DNA from: Lunularia cruciata
Taxonomy: Eukaryota > Streptophyta > Marchantiopsida > Lunulariales > Lunulariaceae
DNA: 64,000 nucleotides
Reading direction: 5' to 3'
Assembly (NCBI GenBank): GCA_948567375.1
Contig: OX419763.1
Span: 992,001-1,056,000 of the forward strand
Positions 11,760 through 23,082 of this stretch are shown here, piece after piece. How positions within the stretch are numbered: the stretch's first letter is position 1; the number at the start of each line of letters is the position of its first letter. The notes under the pieces were generated by a model. It was not told where the DNA came from and did not search any database. It saw only the letters and a program-made list of their open reading frames with translations. The position numbers and the translations under genes are program-made.

Positions 11760-13923
11760 TTGCAATTTTTCAACTAGAATTAGTGGTAAGGATCAAAGTC
11801 TTGAATAGAATTTGCATCACTTTATGGCATGGAATTGGAATTTGAGCTTTCCAAGGTTCATGGTAGAAATTGTTGCCAACAATTGCAAAGATGGTCCCAA
11901 GTATAAGGTCAAGAGTAACAAAGATCTAGTGAAGAGAGGGATCGTGAGTGCTCTCATGGCAATCTTGAAGCCGAAGAGAACAACTTATGTGATGAAACAC
12001 CAAGTGGTGTTCTTCCATAAGATGTTTGCAGGAGAACCTATCAACTAGGCGAGGTGCTTCCATGGGAGGATGAGATAGATGGTGTGCAATTTGCGGGATA
12101 AGTTGCCTCTACACTACATCGTGCCATTTGCAGCACATTCCTACCTTGGGTTGAATTTGCTCAATTCAGCGGAGAGTAGTAGAATGGTGTCTCACTTTCA
12201 TCCCGACTTGAGAAGAGAAGTCAACGCGGAGGAGCAACAATACATTCTTCAAATCCAAAGCACTGATGAGTACTACGCGCAGACGGGCAAGAGCATGGAG
12301 GTAGAAGTGAGTACTCCAAAGTCAAAGAAGCGGAGTCGACAAGGAGAAGGTGAAGACGTAGAGAAGACAAGACCTCGGAAGACTAGGAGAGAAAACTTGA
12401 GGAAAGGCATAGTGGTGATTGCATCATCAGAGGAAGACTCGGAAGGCAAAACCGAGTGCAAGTCCAAAGACTCAGAACACGAGGAGGAACCGGAGCTCAC
12501 GCTGCAAAGTGGAGATACAAGTAGCGATAGTGATGAAGGTGGAGAGATGACGTTGGTGCCTGCTGCCAAAGAAGAAGAAGAAGCGCGGGTGGAGCTTGAG
12601 GAAGAAAATAATGCAAAGTTGGAGGACGGGGTACTCAAGCCAGAGGAGAAGAAGTTTATGATTCAGAGAGGAGTTTGGTCAAGATGCAAGGCAAAGTGTG
12701 AACTGGGTCCGAGCAAGGCAAGGGAAGAAGTGAATGCTAGCTGGGGAAGTGAAGCGTCTATTCCGATATGATGATTGCAGAGAAGTAGGTGCGAGTGATG
12801 GAGTGGAGTACCTATGAGAAATTGTGTGCCCGTTGTTGGTGATTTTGGAGCACAAGAAGAAGGAGATGCAGTCAACATGTCCGGAGGTGAAGACTGTGTT
12901 GTAGGTTTTGGCAAGACTGGAAGAAGAGAACTCGGAGTTGAAGAAGAGTATAACCCAAGGCAAGGAGGAAAGGGAAGTATTGCAAGGGGAGGCAGTAGTG
13001 CAGAGTCAAGGTATTGAGGACTTGAAGAGAGAAGCGAGGTATCAAGAAGAACTTGTGAAGAAGAGTGACATAGCAAGGGAGAGACAAGTAGCATAGTATG
13101 AATCTTGAAGCAGTAGTTTGCTGATTCCAGACTAGAAATTATCCATGCTATGGCAAGGGTAGCAGAAAAGGAACAAGAACTCAATAGAGTGATGGAGAGT
13201 GTAGAAGAGAAGAAGCAACTGTGACAATGGGAGTTGACAATGAGATATAGGGAAGAAGAGCAATTACAAGAGTTACTTCGTAATCAGTAGGAGAAGATTG
13301 TGCAGAAGGAGGAGAAAGAAACTGTGAAAGCCGAGTTCGAGGTAGAGTTGGGTTTAGTATAGGGAAGATTGGCTTGCAGATCGGGAGCATGAAAGGAAGA
13401 TGAGATTGGAGCCATTGAAGCAGATTTAATCAGGATGAATGTGGTGTTGAGTACAAAAGCTAGTGTTCATATTGAAGAGATGAGGCTGTACGAGTTGAAG
13501 TTGTTGGTGCAAGAGATGAGGAAGAGACATGCGAAGGATGCAGATTTGAATGCTTTGTTAATTAGTCTCAGAACTTGGGTAGATAGGAAGGTATTGGAAT
13601 TCAAAGACAATATCACGATTAGATTAGATCTAGTAAAGTTAGAGATAGATAAACTTCGGAAAGATGTCAGAGCAAAACCCAAAGTAGATGAAGTAGGAGT
13701 ATAGATGTCTTCTGAGTTACCATTGGAGACTATAGAGAAGAGTGGATCAACAGATAAAGAGTTAGATAGATTACGCACTAGTGAAATGTCAAATCAAGAA
13801 AGAGAATTGTTAGATCTAGTAGAAGATGTAGGAATTATGAAACATGAGAATAGAGTAGTCAAAAGTACAGTTACTTCGGGATCGGGTTTGAAAGCCAAAG
13901 AAGTAGACATCGGATCGGATTAG
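11760..13923 (+). pseudogene. LTR-encoded coiled-coil protein gene, copy B
   Basis: The same gene inside LTR B. The conserved Ala-Trp-Asn-Trp-Asn motif is near 11824-11840. About 150 bp of the N-terminal region is deleted straight after it (the frame jumps from Asp-Gly-Pro to Lys-Tyr-Lys-Val near 11900). From 12079 to 12771 a 230-residue frame is open through Tyr-Leu-Gly-Leu-Asn-Leu, Phe-His-Pro-Asp-Leu-Arg and the Lys/Arg-rich then Glu/Ser-rich acidic region. The coiled coil follows with stops to 13923, ending Ile-Gly-Ser-Asp. Trp-to-stop changes at 12046 and 12073 are typical of C-to-T decay. Confidence 0.7.
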
Positions 13924-14977
13924 AAACCGATTTGAGATTTGAATAGGCAGATATGAAGAGGTGCATTGTCATTTTGGATCTACAAGTTTGTAAAGTTGTT
14001 AGGAAGAGGTACATTAGGAAAATAACTGTCAATTGCTTCACTATTTAAGAGTGGCATTCTCAGTCTTATGTTGTTTAGTGCTCATAATTTTGAGAATAGA
14101 TAAAGCGAAGTGCTATGAAGCAATGCTCGTCGCTTAAGCTTGATTCCGAGTATCAACTTTGTGCTTGTGTTTGTGAGTGTGTGGAGAAATTCAAAGTGCA
14201 AGTCAATGTGCTTGTTGGATGTTGGATTCCGCAGCCTTGATCTTCAGTCTGTGTGTTTGATCCTGAGTGAAGTGCAATCAAAGCAATGCCTTGACAGATC
14301 TGAGAGGAATTGTAGTGTTGGTAGTATTCTGCATTTGTGAATGCAGTGCAAAGTTGATGTGAAGCAATTTTGATCAAGGAAGTTGTGCCTTCAATGGAGG
14401 GGTGGAACAAAATTTTGAGGCAAAGTCATTTTGCAATGAAGTGCCATTTTCGGGAGAGCTTGAATCATCACAATCAAGATTGTTTAGAAAGAATTGATGG
14501 AGTTGTGATTTAGGAGTGTGAAATTCATGACAAGACAGCGAGTCAGTGCTTGTTACTCTCTTTGGGTGTGGTTTCTACCTAAGAGATTAAAGATGTGGTA
14601 CCCACATTTCTTTGTTTTTCTATGATAAGTCATGTTTAAGAGACAAAGTAAGCATTGAAAGTCAAATTGCGGATGAAGAATGGATGAAAGTAACTTTGGA
14701 GGAAATCCGAAAAAGATGACATTGGATCTGATGATGGAGGTACTCGGAAGAGGAGTATGGCAAGAAAAGTCCAAAGATCACCGTCTTCAGGTTGGAAGCG
14801 CAGGAAAGACAAAGACCGTTTAACAACCTTTGTACGTGGCAAGAAAGTACATTTCAAGAAACGGCGGGTGGGGGGGGGGGGGGGAGCAGAAGAAGCATGA
14901 CAGTGACCAAGAGTTGCACGCAAAAGAGAGAAATTCGTAGCCAACATCAACTAAAGAATGACTGCGGTTCGGGGTAA

Positions 14978-14984
14978 TATAAAA
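14978..14984 (+). promoter_or_regulatory. TATA-like box upstream of the LTR gene (5' LTR)
   Basis: TATAAAA, placed about 40 bp before the first conserved residues of the LTR gene. The equivalent box is kept in the 3' LTR (24814) and in copies D (near 42645), G (41873-41866, minus), L (56634), I (near 62230, minus) and E. In several copies the reading frame is open through it, so a coding role cannot be ruled out. Confidence 0.45.
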
Positions 14985-14999
14985 TTGCAATTGTGCAGG

Positions 15000-17498
15000 G
15001 AAAAGTTGAATACTCTGAGTAAATTTCCAATTCCCTTGAGTAGCCGCCCTGCAGTAATGCATGTCCGGAAGCCCATCAAGAGTGAGATTTTCTGAAACCC
15101 TGAGGGAGTTAAAGTGTCTTGTCCAGGAGAGGGTCTCACCTTCCAACATCATAGAACGAGAGAATAGATCATGGCGAAGAAGGTGGCCAACGTGCTAGCG
15201 GTGAGAGGTTTCACAATCTGAAGGGTAGATGTAGTAGCTAGAATCGAAGTCTTGATTAGACTTCGTATTACCTTTTTAGCATGGAACTGGAATTTCAGTT
15301 TCCCGGGAGTGATGGCAGAAATTGCTGCCAGTAATTGTGAGGAGGGTCTCGAGGTGGAAGGGAAGAGGGGCAATCCGGCTCAATGGACTGAGTCAGATTG
15401 GAAGTTAGTATTGGGAAGAGAAGCAGAGAACCAACGGGGATCACCTTCTATCGGAAGTGTGATGCTGCAGAGGAGACGGTGGAGATCCGCAATTTGTTCT
15501 TTGCTCCGAGAACCACGAATGGCTACAAGGTGGAGTCCTATCGGGATCCAATCTGAAGAAGTATTGTGGGAGTGATGATGGCCATGTTCAAGCCAGAATG
15601 AACCACCTATGTGAACATGCAGCAAGCTGTCTTCTTCCATCAGATGTTTGCAGGAGCTCTAGTGAATTGGGCAAAGTGCTTCTATCACCAAACGAGGTAG
15701 ATGGTGGTGAATTGGTGAACGGGCTCGCCACCACATTATTTTGCACCGTTTGTAGCCCACTTCTACTTCGGACTGAACTTACTAACTGAAGAAGAGCGTC
15801 ATCATATGGTGTCTCACATGCATCCCGATTTACAACGGGAAGTAGACGAGGAGGAGCGCCAGTATATGTTGCATCTTTGAGCAAATGACGAATACTTCGT
15901 GAAGACTGGACAGTGGAAATTCAAAAAAATTACCAGTCCGAAGACAAAGAAACATGGCAAACCCAAAGAAGCAAGGTTGCCTTGCACGCAAAGGAAGACT
16001 CGATGGCTGGTGTTGAAGACGGCGAAGATCGTAAAAGAGGCATCATGGGGATTGGAGTCTGGGGAAGAGACTGAGTCGCAAGAGGAGGAATAGGAAGAAG
16101 AAGAGCTCACATTGAAAAGTGAGGACTTTGGGAGCAATAGCAATGGGGAGCCAAAGGTCCAGCAATCAGTAGCAGTAAGTGAGGCTTGTCAAGCGATGGT
16201 AGTGAACAAGTCAAGACCAGAAGAGAAAGCAGCAAATCCCACGGGGCCGAGTTCAAGAGGCCAAGATGAAGAAAGTGCCGAAATGATGAAGATACAAAGA
16301 TCACGACTTCGGATGAAGGAGCCGATGATGGAGGAGAAGACTCCAAACGAAGATGGCAATGAAGAGGAAGAAAACTTCAGCGGGATATCATATTTGACAA
16401 AGGTGGTTGCACCATTGCTAGAGCTGTTGAAGGAACATCGGAGAGTAATTCCCCAAGATCGTAGGAAGGGGATGGACGAATTGCAGATGGTGAAGTATCT
16501 GTTGAGTGAAGTGAAGGAGTTGCAGGAGCAACAAGTCCGAAGAAGCGAGGAAGTGGAAGAGCTTTGGTGGGAGGAGGGCTTGATGAAGAAAACTCTGACC
16601 ACGCTACAAGAAAGCTGTGAAGAAAAAGAAAAGGAACTGCAAAGGCAAGCCGGAGAATTCAAGGAACAAGCAATGTGGCTAAACAAGATGAAGGAAGAAG
16701 TGAGTGATATGCGCATCAAGAATGTTCATTTGAAGGCGATGAACATCATAATGGAGCAGGAGTTGGACAGTTTAAAGAAAAGTGCAGCAGTGAAAGATCA
16801 AGCATGGCAGAGAGAGTTGGCAGCCAGGCAAGAAGAAGAAGAGCGATTGCAAGAACTTGTCAGGAGCACGGAACAACAGAGCATGCAGTATGCAAAGGAG
16901 AAGAAGATGCTTGCTGCAGAATACGAAGACAAGTTGAAGATGTATCGTGAGGAGTTGAAGGTGGAGCGCTCTTGAGGATATGCATCGGAATCAGTAGGGG
17001 AAGTTGCAGGAAAGTTAAGAGCAATTTTCAGCACGGAGGCTGAGGGGAGATTGGAGGAAGCTCGCCTACATGAGTTAAAGTTACTTGTGCTAGGAAACGC
17101 GGAAGAGAAAGGCCAAGGATGTGGACTTATTGATTTGATTGAAGGAACGTGTAGATAGGAAAATGTTAGATGTAGAGAACAATGTTAGTCTTAGACTAGA
17201 TTTAGTCAATTCAGAATTAGAGAAGATTCGGAATAATGTGACAGTGGAGACGAAACCCGATGTCGTAGAAGTAGGAATACAAGTGCCATCGGACTTGATG
17301 ATTGACACATTAGAGAAGAGTGGGTCAAGAGATAAGGATGTAGATGGATTAATTATGAGCTCAATTGTAGTTCCTAGTGTAGAAGTCATAGAATTAGTGA
17401 AGGAATTGGTAAAATCAGCCATAACCAAAGAAGGAGAAATAGTAGGAAGATCATTGGGTTTGGAAGCCGATGATAAGGTAGACATCGGATCGGGCTAA
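15000..17498 (+). pseudogene. LTR-encoded coiled-coil protein gene in the 5' LTR of element A
   Basis: A gene of unknown function lying wholly inside the LTR, about 800 codons before decay. Order: a Lys-Phe-Pro-Ile-Pro-Leu opening near 15020; Ala-Trp-Asn-Trp-Asn near 15283; an Asp-Trp-Lys-Leu-Val-Leu-Gly-Arg motif near 15400; Phe-Phe-His-Gln-Met-Phe near 15633 (in a shifted frame); His-Pro-Asp-Leu near 15824; an acidic Glu/Ser stretch 16020-16370; then a long coiled coil. From 16112 to 16975 a frame of 287 residues is open. After a stop and a frameshift near 17100 the C-terminus continues 17139-17498, ending Asp-Ile-Gly-Ser-Gly and TAA. Heptad hydrophobics and high Glu/Lys/Gln suggest a rod. 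The start codon is uncertain in this subfamily. Confidence 0.75.
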
Positions 17499-17618
17499 GT
17501 GTAAATTTTGAGATAGGAAGAGGAAAATATGAAGAGATAGACTGCCACTTAGGATTTGCAGGTAGGAAGAGATGTTAGGAAGCGGTGCCTAGGTAGGCAA
17601 GTCTGCCGTTTGCTTTAG

Positions 17619-17626
17619 TATTTAAG
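17619..17626 (+). promoter_or_regulatory. Second TATA-like box, candidate genomic-RNA promoter (5' LTR)
   Basis: TATTTAAG about 120 bp after the stop of the LTR gene and about 680 bp before the LTR end. The motif is conserved at the same place in the 3' LTR (27465) and in copy B (14042-14049), copy L (59361 region) and others. It is a reasonable candidate for the U3 promoter of the full-length gag-pol RNA. This is inference from position only. Confidence 0.4.
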
Positions 17627-18304
17627 GGGAGCATTCACAGTATGATGTTATTTAGTATTCATATTTCTGAAGATTGATAAAGCAAAGTGATGTTCTCAGT
17701 ACTCGTCACTTAAGCTTAATTCCGATTGTCAATTTCGTGTTTGTGTTTGTGAGTGTGTGGAGAATTCCAAAGAGCAAGTTAGTGTGTTTGTGGATGTTGG
17801 AATCTGTAGCCTTGATCTTCATTCTGTGTGTTTGATCCTGAGTGAAGTGCATCGGAGCAATGCCTTGACAGATCTGAGAGGAATTGTAGTGTTGATAGTA
17901 TTCTGCATTGGTGAGTGCAGCACAAAGTTGATGTGAAGCAATTTCAATCGAGGAAGTTGTGCCTTCAGTGGAGGGGTGGAACACAATTCTGAGGCAAAAT
18001 TGGTCTTTGTAGTGAAGTGCCGTCTTCGGGAGAATCTGAATCATCACACTCAAGAGTTGTTTGGACCGAATTTGCTATGATGTGATTATGTGTGTGTATT
18101 TGTGACAAGTCGACAAGATTGTGAGCTTGTTACTCTCTTCTGGGTGTAGTTTCTACCTGAGAGATTAAAGAAGCCATCAAGAAGAACTGCCATTGTGACT
18201 TTTGACTTCATATTTGACCAATTCTGGATCGTATCTTTGCGGGAATGGACTTTACTTACCCGATTACCGCAAAAGTGATATTTTCCGAGTTGTCACATGA
18301 TTTT

Positions 18305-18322
18305 TGGCGCCGCTGCTGGGGA
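18305..18322 (+). other. Primer-binding site, tRNA-Asp type
   Basis: TGGCGCCGCTGCTGGGGA differs by two transitions from TGGCGCCGTTGCCGGGGA, the complement of the 3' end of plant tRNA-Asp. It lies 7 bases after the 5' LTR end, marking the start of minus-strand DNA synthesis. Confidence 0.88.
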
Positions 18323-18385
18323 TATAAATCTCGAAAGTGGAAGAATACAAAGCCAAATTTGAAATTGGGTGTCCATGCAATATGA

Positions 18386-20719
18386 ATGTCTACATTGAGA
18401 GAACAACAAGAAGAGAGAGCTTGAAGATGAGCAGTAAAGCGTGAAGAAGATGAACATTTGAAAGTCCCATCCACTTTGGATGAAATTGAACAAGAAGAGT
18501 TAGACTTTCAACTCCTTCACAAAGTGCAAGCAGCCCTATGAAAACTTGACCAAAAGAGACGTGAAGGAGGTAGGCACGGCTACTTTTCATCCCCGTCTTC
18601 CAAGAAAAAGAAAGACTCGAGCGGGCAGACATATGCACTACGATCCAATACACCGACTTCCCCTAAAGCTTTAAAGGAAGTTGATTTCATTAAGAAGTTT
18701 GTTCGAGAAAAGACAACATGAATACTTATGGAAGCAGAGTGTCAGCATCTGGTACGAACAATTCCCCGGTTATCCCGAAGAAGGTTCAAAGACCAGATTG
18801 AAGTTGTGGAACCTCTTACTTCTGATCGGGTTGAAGTCGACACAACCAGAGAAGAAGAAATTGTCAAAGAAGACCCCAATTTGAACTTGACGAATTGGAA
18901 CCCGTGGGCAGACTTTGGTTCCCGTAAGTAACCATAACCAAATCCGCCGCACCAAACAATGTCTTTGTTACTCGTAACCCGACATGCTTATCAGAAGTAT
19001 AAAGGTACAGAGCAAGACGAAGATCCTGACGAATTCATCAAGGAATTCAAAGTCATTTCCTTTGCCAATAAGGAATATGACTCTACAGATTGACTGTGGA
19101 TTTTTCCAAGTCTGCTCCAAAAGAAGGCTTGGAGCTGGTATACTCATGTAATGCAGAAAGGATTCACACCAGCAGATTGGGCAGACTTACAAAATGGCTT
19201 CCTGGAACGATTTCAGGAAGTGGATTATGATACAAGTGTCTTCATGGCACTTAATGATTTGGATCGAGGATAGAAGGAAAAATTGAGAGATTACTCTGAG
19301 TGGTTCATGGCCTTATTGAACCGAGTCCCGAAGCAATCCGATGTGGTGGGTTATTCTGATGCCCAAGCCATTACCTAGTTTCTCGGTGGGCTTTCACCGG
19401 AGATTCGAATCTTTGCCAGGGAGAGGAATGTAACTTCCCTGGACAAAGTCCTCAAACATGTCGCCCGATATGAGGCGGCTCATTCTAACTTGTCTAGTAA
19501 CCAAAAAAAATCGCAAGAAGAAGAGAAAAAGCCAAGACAAAGAGCTTCACATAGCACTTCTCCTTCTTCGGAGGAATCCTCCACATCTTCTAGTTCTTCT
19601 TCGGAATCCAATGAAGAACCCAAGTTGAGAAAAATACAAAGACACGGAGGAAAGAAGCCAGTAACACCACTAGCAAAGAATGTATCTAAGGCGGATCAGA
19701 AGTTGGAAACTCTTATTAAAGAGTTCACGGATTTCAAGATCCAGATGATTGGGGCGAAGGACCAAAGAAAACCCCCGTCATTTGGGTGACCAAATGTATG
19801 GTGCACTGCATGTGGAAAATCCGGCCATGCTAATACGGAGTGTTTAACTTGCATGGCATTTCCAGTGCAACAAATTGATTGGGTTCCTGGATGGGATCAA
19901 GGCGAAGAAGAAGAGACGGTATACCAAACCCAAGAAATATAGCCTCCATCAAGCTCATCATATCAAGGTCCCAGGTTTGGACCACAGCAGTACAATCCTA
20001 CTGCTCTCCCACAAAGACCCCCAATGGGTGGTCAAAATAGACCTCAAAATGTTGCATTGGGTGCTTGTTATAGTTGTGGCTCGATAGGACATTGGTCTCC
20101 AAATTGTCCAGAGCCAAGACGACAAATTGGGTACGTACCCCTTTGCGGGAATTGTAAAGGATCGGGGCACACAGGAAATTAGTGCCCGCAACCACCCAAT
20201 CTGAAGCCCCCTGTCAAGTATGTTCAGACTCCCGCCGAGCGTGCTGCGCTCCAAGCAAAGGGGGACACTAATGTCAATTGTATCACACTTGAGGAAGAGA
20301 GGCCTCAAGAAGGGAGTCCAGCTTCAGAAGGAGATTGGCCGGACCTCAAAATTTTGAAGGTAGAAACTCGTGTGGAGAGGAAGAATCGAGCTTCCGAAGA
20401 AGCAAGTATGGCGTCTTCTTCCTCATGGAAAATTAAGAGGCTGCAACCAAAAGCTATCCTTTCTACGAAGGAGGAAAAGGTCCTAGCAAAAGCTAAAGCA
20501 AAAGCCTTGCAGAAAGAAATTAAGGAAGTAGTACTACGCACACGGGAGATGAGTGTGGAGGCAAATATGAAGACACAACCTCCCATATTTCCGGCAGATA
20601 TCAGGTCTGAAGTGAAAGACTTGATCCAAGCCGAAGTTGGTCAACCCAATGATCATCGGGTCAAGCACCTACGCACTCTGGTTACCATCCTCAAGCATCC
20701 CGAAGTTTGCTTTGAATAG
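18386..20719 (+). pseudogene. Gag region of element A with three CCHC zinc knuckles
   Basis: Structural polyprotein that binds and packages the element RNA. The ATG at 18386 opens a frame that stays in register to 21.9 kb apart from stops, which is why it is chosen. The N-terminal part is charged. The retrotransposon-Gag capsid domain runs about 18960-19480 (Trp-Ser-Trp-Tyr, a Phe-Met-Ala-Leu-Asn-Asp-Leu stretch, Leu-Arg-Asp-Tyr-Ser). A Ser/Glu-rich linker follows at 19500-19640. Three knuckles then follow in the same frame: 19802-19843 and 20066-20107 are perfect CX2CX4HX4C, and 20144-20185 has a stop inside its last spacer. About 180 further residues of Lys/Glu-rich sequence lead into the protease. 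Stops near 18422, 18428, 18539, 18718, 19273, 19376, 19787 and 20717 show it is dead. Confidence 0.85.
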
Positions 20720-20755
20720 GCAAACAATTTAGAACCAAAGCCAAAGACAAAGCAG

Positions 20756-21286
20756 GTGAAATTGGAGGGAGTTCCACAGTATGATATTGTGGCAGATATG
20801 GCATCTACAAGCACGAATGTCACATTTAAACAATTATGGAAGGACAATAAGCTTTATAAAAAGCAGCTAAGTTCAGCCCTTAAGAAAGTAAGGGCGATGA
20901 CCAAGAAAGACTTGCCCACAATTTATTGTATTGAACAGGAGGATTTGGGATCTCCCAAGGTGGATGCGGAGATAGCAGGCTGTATGATTACATCCATACC
21001 CATTGATTCGAGGTCGGGTGTGAATGTCATGACAAAAGACACTGCACATCAACTGGGGTACACAACGTTTGAACCAACACCCCGAATACTTAAGTTTGCG
21101 GATCAAACCAAGAGATGGCCCTTGGGCATGTTGTCAAATATCACCATGATTATAGGAGGGGTGCCCTTCAAATTAAATTACATTGTGTTACGACCAGTAA
21201 CCAAAACTGGCTACCCTCTCTTGATCGAGAAACCCTGGTTGTATAGTGCCCAGGTTATGGTGGATTGGCACCAGCAAAAATTATGA
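20756..21286 (+). pseudogene. Retropepsin (protease) domain of element A
   Basis: Aspartic protease of the Gag-Pol precursor, in the same frame as Gag. The active-site region reads Pro-Ile-Asp-Ser-Arg-Ser-Gly-Val-Asn-Val-Met near 20998-21030. In related plant elements the triplet region is usually Asp-Gly-Gly/Ser-Gly-Ser, so the Arg is probably a mutation. Downstream are the flap-like Pro-Leu-Gly-Met-Leu segment and Gly-Tyr-Pro-Leu-Leu-Ile-Glu-Lys-Pro-Trp-Leu, which corresponds to the conserved Gly-Arg-Pro-Trp-Leu of this lineage. 176 residues are open. Confidence 0.8.
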
Positions 21287-23082
21287 TTTAAAGACATTTC
21301 ATCTAAAGAACAAAAGCTGGTGACGGTGAGTTGGACGAAGGTTCCTCATCTTGGGGAAACTACTTCATGAGAAGACAAGGATGAATCCAAAGATTCATTG
21401 TCTTCATCTTCTGAGGACTCCAAAGCCGACGTTCAAGTAAATTATTTGGAATGCTACGAGGTAGAGGTCAAAGATGACGACCCATACGACATCGCCTCGG
21501 GTGAACAAGACTTGGAGGAAGGGGGTTTGACAGCCGTATGTCTCGGTTTGAGCCGAGTAAGTCACGTAGAAGGTGTCATTAACCCCGATGACTGTCAAGA
21601 TGTGGTCTTGACTGAAGAAAAGATTTTGAAGATTTCAAAGACAATCACCATAGAGGAGTTGGCAGGATACACTGCCCTATTTATAGAGTTCCAGGATGTA
21701 TTCGCCTGGTCTATTGACCAAATGCCGGGAATTCCACAAGAATTTGGCAAGCACCGGATTGATTTGGTCGAAGGTGCAGTTCCGGTTCGGCAAAGACAAT
21801 ACCGCCTAAACCCAAAGTATTCCCTCTTGGTAAAGACAAAATTGATAAGTACTTAGGGACGAATAATTTTCCCTGTTCTAAGCAGTGAGTGGGTTTCACC
21901 CATTGTCATCGTTCCAAAGAAGAAGACAAGGAAAATTCAAGTGTGCCAAGATTTTTGCAAATTGAATGCAGTCACCAGAAAGGACGATCATCCTTTACCA
22001 TTTACAGATACAATTCAGGACCAAGTAGTTGGTCATCCATGCTATAGTTTTCTCGATGGATTTTTAGGGTACAATCAAGTATCCATTCAAGAAGAGACAA
22101 GGACAAAACCACATTTACCACCGATTGGGGCACTTTTGCTTACAATCAAATGCCCTTTGGGTTGTGTAATGCTCCTACTACTTTCCAGCGGATGATGAAC
22201 TCAATATTTAACAATTTTCTGCGCAAATTTGAGGAAGTCTTCATTGATGATTTTTGTGTGTTTGGGCAAAGAGATGTACATTTAGATTACCTTCCCCAAA
22301 CTTTTGAAAGGTGTTGTTTTTCCGGCTCGTCATTACACCCGGAGAAATGCTTCTTCGCAATGAAGGAGGGAATTCTTCTGGGGCATCGGGTGTCAAGCCG
22401 AGGTATTGAAGTGAATGTCGAGAAGGTTAAAGTAATTGCAGCTTTGGAATCCCCGAAGAACATCCGGGAGTTTAGAGCCTCCTTAGTACATGTTGGATAC
22501 TACAGACGCTTTGTGTCAAATTATGCGGTGCTTGCTGCACCACTTACCAAGCTTCTGAAGAAATCCAAAGAGTATCTATGGGAAGCAAATCAAGAAGAAA
22601 CTTTCCACGTGTTAAAGAAGAAATTGGTTGAAGCACCAGTCATGAGGGCCCCAAATTGGGACGTCCCTTTTCATGTATATGTGGACACTTCATCCATGGC
22701 CATCGGAGTTGTCTTTAGTCAGAAGGACGAGAAGAAGAAGGACTACTCCTTTGTATTATGCCAGCCGACAACTTTCAGTTTCTGAAAAGAACTATTCAAC
22801 GACTGAAAGAGAAGCGCTCGGAATGGTGTATGCCTGCAAGAAATTTCACCACTACGAATTTGTCTTCTATGTGGACCATTATGCACTACAACACTTGGTC
22901 AAGAAGGCAGATTTGTCCGGGCGAATTGCACAATGGATCTTGTTGGTACAAGAATTCACATATACTATACAAGTAAGGAAAGGAGCTTCACATTCAAATG
23001 CGGACTTCTTATCCAAGTTAGAAACTCAAGACCAAGATTTGGAAATCGATGATCGGTTTCCTAATGAAGAGCTATACATTTA
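21287..23082 (+). pseudogene. Reverse transcriptase and RNase H of element A
   Basis: Copies the element RNA into DNA in the particle. After a 500-bp acidic linker, RT starts near 21800. The frame is the Gag frame to about 22095, shifts by one base near 22095, and returns near 22755. Motifs: Gln-Asp-Phe-Cys-Lys-Leu-Asn-Ala near 21948 (normally Asp-Phe-Arg-Lys-Leu-Asn), Met-Pro-Phe-Gly-Leu-Cys-Asn-Ala-Pro-Thr-Thr-Phe-Gln at 22150, the catalytic Phe-Ile-Asp-Asp at 22240-22251, Leu-Gly-His near 22380, and Tyr-Tyr-Arg-Arg-Phe near 22500. RNase H follows: Asp-Thr-Ser-Ser near 22684 and the Tyr-Ser-Thr-Thr-Glu-Arg-Glu-Ala stretch near 22794, ending at 23082. Both catalytic Asp of the RT remain. Confidence 0.88.

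Larger units (their letters stand above)
14594..18297 (+). repeat. 5' LTR of element A (3704 bp)
   Basis: The outer boundary is set by TSD AAAGA and TGTGGTACC. The inner boundary is set by ...GTCACA at 18297, eight bases before the PBS. Contents in order: about 380 bp of non-coding sequence with a run of about 14 G near 14870-14885, a TATA-like box, the LTR-encoded gene, a second TATA-like box near 17619, then about 670 bp that would contain R and U5. Confidence 0.93.

Noticed and set aside
12663-13184. Long Ser/Leu-rich frames antisense to the LTR genes (also 16189-16719, 26146-26553, 58596-59093, 39300-39833)
   Set aside because: They are mirror images of Glu/Lys-rich coiled-coil codons, vary in frame between copies, and have no conserved start or motif.
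15000-17498. Calling the coiled-coil protein a myosin-, kinesin- or calponin-like host gene
   Set aside because: Only low-complexity coiled-coil resemblance. No motor or actin-binding motif, and it always lies between LTR ends.
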